The translations under genes and the position numbers were made by a program. The notes under the pieces are model-generated. The model saw only the letters and a list, made by a program, of their open reading frames with translations, had not been told where the DNA came from and did no database searches. Shown piece by piece: positions 13,851 to 16,503 of a stretch of 16,503 bases of DNA. Numbering within the stretch: position 1 is the stretch's first letter; the number at the start of each line of letters is the position of its first letter. Origin of the DNA: Pseudomonadota bacterium (GTDB taxonomy: Bacteria > Pseudomonadota > Gammaproteobacteria > Burkholderiales > Burkholderiaceae_B); contig JAFAGQ010000076.1 in NCBI GenBank assembly GCA_023422555.1, positions 1-16,503 on the forward strand. The letters are read 5' to 3'.

Positions 13851-15023
13851 ATGCAGAATATTACGATTTTCGGAGCAACCGGCTCGATTGGTGACAGTAC
13901 GCTGGATATCGTGCGACGACACCCGGATAAATTCACCATTTACGCGCTGAGTGCACAACAACGAATGGAGAAGCTCGCCGCCCTGGCAGTCGAGTTTTCA
14001 GCCAGTGTCGTCATCGTGCCCGACGTCGCCGCCGTGGATGCTTTTCGATCTTTTTGGCCTCATCATCTGGCCCTGCCTGAAATCAGGCTGGGCGAAAAAG
14101 GCCTTTGTGAAACAGCCCGGGATCCGGAAACCGATTGTGTGGTGGCGGCCATTGTGGGGATTGCAGGACTGGCTTCGGCATTTGAGGCGGCGCAGGCAGG
14201 AAAACGCATCCTGCTGGCAAATAAAGAGGCGCTGGTTGCCGCAGGTTCTCTTTTTATGCAGACCGTCCGTAATCACAATGCTGAGCTGCTGCCAGTGGAT
14301 AGTGAACACAATGCCATTTTCCAATGTCTGCAGAACGGACGTGACAAATCCCAGATTCGACGTGTGATTCTGACTGCATCGGGTGGACCCTTTCGCGAAA
14401 CCCCACTGATGCAACTTGCCGACGTGACGCCAGAGCAGGCCTGTCGCCACCCGAACTGGAGCATGGGCAGGAAAATCTCTGTGGATTCGGCTACCATGCT
14501 GAATAAGGGGCTGGAGGTGATTGAAGCGCATTTCCTGTTTGATTTGCCAGCCGAACAGATTGATGTGGTCATCCATCCTGAGAGTACGATCCATTCCATG
14601 GTGGAATTTATCGATGGCTCACTGCTTGCCCAGTTGGGTAATCCCGATATGCGTATCCCCATTTCCTACGTCATGGGCTATCCTGAACGCATTGAGAGCA
14701 GCAGTCCTGTTTTCGATCTGGGCAAACTGCATCAGCTGAATTTTTCGGTCGCAGATCATGAGCGCTTCCCCTGTCTGCGACTGGCCTTTGAAGCACTCAG
14801 GGCAGGGCAGGCCGAATGTATTACACTCAACGCCGCCAATGAAATTGCCGTCTCGCATTTTCTTGAAGGTCGACTGCGTTTTACCCAGATTGCAGATGTC
14901 ATCGCTCGGACGCTGGACTGGCAAGGCGGGCAGTCCGGCTCAGTCAACCATATTGATGACGTTTTCCTTCTGGACCACGAAGTGCGTGAACGCGCCCGCC
15001 AATTTCTAACGGCTTCTGTCTGA
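13851..15023 (+). CDS. dxr: 1-deoxy-D-xylulose 5-phosphate reductoisomerase
   Basis: Converts 1-deoxyxylulose 5-phosphate to 2-C-methylerythritol 4-phosphate with NADPH, the committed step of the MEP isoprenoid pathway and the target of fosmidomycin. The 390-residue protein starts with the NADPH-binding GATGSIG (8-14). The metal and substrate residues D150, E152 and E222 are in place, with H200 in HPNWSMG, SGGPF near 177-181, and the HPESTIHSMVEF motif at 242-253. ATG 13851 gives the usual length and the glycine motif at the usual distance; the frame is open upstream into cdsA but that part has no similarity. GGAA lies ten bases before the start. rseP follows after only five bases. Confidence 0.98.
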   Translation: MQNITIFGATGSIGDSTLDIVRRHPDKFTIYALSAQQRMEKLAALAVEFSASVVIVPDVAAVDAFRSFWPHHLALPEIRLGEKGLCETARDPETDCVVAAIVGIAGLASAFEAAQAGKRILLANKEALVAAGSLFMQTVRNHNAELLPVDSEHNAIFQCLQNGRDKSQIRRVILTASGGPFRETPLMQLADVTPEQACRHPNWSMGRKISVDSATMLNKGLEVIEAHFLFDLPAEQIDVVIHPESTIHSMVEFIDGSLLAQLGNPDMRIPISYVMGYPERIESSSPVFDLGKLHQLNFSVADHERFPCLRLAFEALRAGQAECITLNAANEIAVSHFLEGRLRFTQIADVIARTLDWQGGQSGSVNHIDDVFLLDHEVRERARQFLTASV

Positions 15024-15028
15024 ATACC

Positions 15029-16363
15029 ATGCTTTCCAGTATCGTTTTTTTCATTATTACAATCAGTATCGTGGTGGTTTTCCACGAGTTGGGCCATTAT
15101 CTTGCCGCCAGACTTTGTGGCGTGCACGTAGAGCGTTTTTCTCTCGGGTTTGGAAAGGTTCTGTTTCGTCGCACAGACCGTCGGGGTACCGAATGGGTGG
15201 TGTCTGCGTTGCCGCTGGGTGGTTACGTAAAACCGCTGGCAGAACCCGAGGCCGCAGGTATGCAGCCGTTGCGACGCGGCGCAATGAGTGAAAAGAATCC
15301 ATGGCAGCGCATGCTGATTTTTGCAGCAGGTCCTGCGTTCAGCCTGTTGCTTGGCATATTGATTTATTCCGGTATGTATATGGTGGGCAGTCATGTTCCG
15401 GAACCCATTCTTGGTCAGCCGGCAGTGGGCACACCCGCACAAATTGCCGGGGTGCGCAAGGGAGACCGTGTACTGGCACTGGATAATAAAGCCATACAGT
15501 CCTGGACAGAGATGCAGCAGTATTTACTGGAACCAATGATACTTGGCCAGTCTGTTGATATGAAGGTTCGTCGTGCAGACGACAGCGTCCAGGATCTGAC
15601 GATAGCGCTGCAGCCCGCGCCAGACAATCTGGAAAATGTGAATCTCGCGGAACGAAACGGGCTCACCATTGATGCACCCGCGCCAAGTGCAGCTCAGGTC
15701 ATCGCAGGCGGAGCAGGGGAGCAGGCAGGGTTGCGCCAGGGAGATACCATTCTGCGCGCCGCGGATAGCCAGTCTCTGGATGCGCGTTCCTTCATCGATA
15801 TCATCGAAAAGAATGCGGATTCACCCGTTCCTTTGGACATTCTGCGCGATGGCAGACATCTGTCGTTAACTGTGACACCGCGAGCAACCCCCGAATCTGA
15901 CGGCACAGTGAAAGGAAAAATTGGCGTGGCATTGCAGTCGAATCTGCCCATGACATTCGTGCGCTACGGCTTTTTTGACAGTGTCGGGCTCGCGACCACA
16001 AAAACATTCGATACCGCCTGGTTTTCCGTCAGAATGCTGGCCAGAATGGTTACAGGCCAGGTGTCGTGGAAAAATATCAGCGGCCCGGTCACAATTGCAG
16101 ATTATGCCGGCAAATCAGCCAGTCTGGGTATTGGACGGTTTATCGAGTTCGTTGCGCTCATCACGATCAGCATCGGCGTACTCAATCTGATACCCATCCC
16201 GGGGCTCGATGGTGGGCAAATGCTGTTTGCGCTCGCTGAAATCATCCGCGGTCGCCCCTTGCCGGCATTTGTGCAGGAAAAAGGACTGGCATTTGGCTAT
16301 ATGCTATTGCTGGCGCTGATGGTGGTCGCCTTTCTGAATGATGTCATGCGAATTACCGGGTAA
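15029..16363 (+). CDS. rseP: Site-2 intramembrane zinc protease RseP
   Basis: Cleaves anti-sigma factor RseA inside the membrane after DegS, releasing sigma-E in the envelope stress response; it also clears signal-peptide remnants. The 444-residue protein has the zinc-binding H19-E20-L-G-H23 in TM1 and the second catalytic motif N386-LIPIPGL-D394 in a later segment. Between them lie LPLGGYVK (61-68) and two PDZ domains at about 128-195 and 218-288 that filter substrates. All three zinc ligands and the catalytic Glu are present. It starts five bases after dxr with little ribosome-binding sequence, so translational coupling is likely. The RseA/DegS partners are not in the window. Confidence 0.97.
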   Translation: MLSSIVFFIITISIVVVFHELGHYLAARLCGVHVERFSLGFGKVLFRRTDRRGTEWVVSALPLGGYVKPLAEPEAAGMQPLRRGAMSEKNPWQRMLIFAAGPAFSLLLGILIYSGMYMVGSHVPEPILGQPAVGTPAQIAGVRKGDRVLALDNKAIQSWTEMQQYLLEPMILGQSVDMKVRRADDSVQDLTIALQPAPDNLENVNLAERNGLTIDAPAPSAAQVIAGGAGEQAGLRQGDTILRAADSQSLDARSFIDIIEKNADSPVPLDILRDGRHLSLTVTPRATPESDGTVKGKIGVALQSNLPMTFVRYGFFDSVGLATTKTFDTAWFSVRMLARMVTGQVSWKNISGPVTIADYAGKSASLGIGRFIEFVALITISIGVLNLIPIPGLDGGQMLFALAEIIRGRPLPAFVQEKGLAFGYMLLLALMVVAFLNDVMRITG

Positions 16364-16379
16364 CAGCTTTCAAACGGCA

Positions 16380-16397
16380 GCCTGATGGCATTCAGGC
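16380..16397 (+). other. Small hairpin after rseP
   Basis: GCCTGA (16380-16385) pairs with TCAGGC (16392-16397) around a six-base loop, 16 bases after the rseP stop codon. No T-run follows, so it is not a clear terminator; it may moderate transcript stability between rseP and the next gene. Confidence 0.45.
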
Positions 16398-16427
16398 CGC
16401 TAACGTATTAACATACAAGGAAATTTG

Positions 16428-16457
16428 CTGACAAGTCGCCGGGTTCTGACATACAAT
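16428..16457 (+). promoter_or_regulatory. Candidate promoter for the gene after rseP
   Basis: CTGACA (16428-16433; five of six) and TACAAT (16452-16457; five of six) are separated by 18 bases, a good sigma-70 match. The start point would be near 16464, with a 34-base leader. A sigma-E-like pair, GGAAATT (16419-16425) and TCTGA (16445-16449), overlaps it, though its 19-base spacer is longer than the usual ~16. Confidence 0.5.
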
Positions 16458-16497
16458 TTAGCGCTTATGCATATCCGTATCCACAAGGAAAGTCCGA

Positions 16498-16503
16498 ATG
16501 TCT
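16498..16503 (+). CDS. Start of next gene, probably bamA (partial)
   Basis: Only ATG TCT is in the window, so the protein cannot be recognised from sequence. AAGGAAAG (16485-16492) is a strong ribosome-binding site six or so bases before the ATG, which makes a real start here likely. Position directly after rseP is normally held in betaproteobacteria by bamA, the outer-membrane protein assembly factor; this is inference from synteny alone. Confidence 0.55.

Overview
The window is core chromosome from a betaproteobacterium of the order Burkholderiales. The gene order rpsB-tsf-pyrH-frr-uppS-cdsA-dxr-rseP followed by a probable bamA start, with map-glnD diverging from rpsB, is the usual one in that group. 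Base composition looks close to balanced by eye, well below the GC-rich Bordetella/Burkholderia type. A moderate-GC Alcaligenaceae member such as Advenella would fit; this is inference from synteny and protein flavour, not a database match.

Layout. (1) 32-1549 purF, the first committed enzyme of purine synthesis, plus strand. (2) 1641-3663 a MarR-type repressor gene overlapping a Bcr/CflA-type drug-efflux gene by 8 bases, a self-contained accessory efflux unit with its own promoter candidate. The transporter has an unusual ~120-residue Ser/Thr/Ala-rich N-terminal tail. (3) 3664-3783 a convergent spacer with a four-copy 13-bp tandem repeat. (4) 8431 down to 3784, minus strand, a tightly packed group map-glnD-marC-dsbB (gaps of 35 and 6 bases, then a 4-base overlap): methionine aminopeptidase, PII uridylyltransferase, a MarC-family membrane protein and the disulfide-bond oxidase DsbB. 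(5) 8432-8801 a 370-base divergent intergenic region with back-to-back promoter candidates, a 15-bp tandem repeat, a terminator-like hairpin and the rpsB leader. (6) 8802-10609 rpsB and tsf (ribosomal protein S2, EF-Ts), separated by a 182-base spacer with three strong hairpins and followed by a textbook intrinsic terminator. (7) 10809-16363 pyrH, frr, uppS, cdsA, dxr and rseP, in one direction with short spacers. (8) 16364-16503 the promoter region and first two codons of a further gene, probably bamA.

Functionally, regions 6-8 combine translation (S2, EF-Ts, ribosome recycling factor), UMP phosphorylation, and envelope building: isoprenoid precursors (dxr), the C55 lipid carrier (uppS), CDP-diacylglycerol (cdsA), the sigma-E-pathway intramembrane protease (rseP) and outer-membrane protein assembly (bamA). 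All complete genes look intact and carry their key catalytic residues. I saw no insertion sequence, CRISPR array, tRNA or rRNA, and no convincing new multi-gene system. The parts that merit a second look are the non-coding spacers and the transporter tail.
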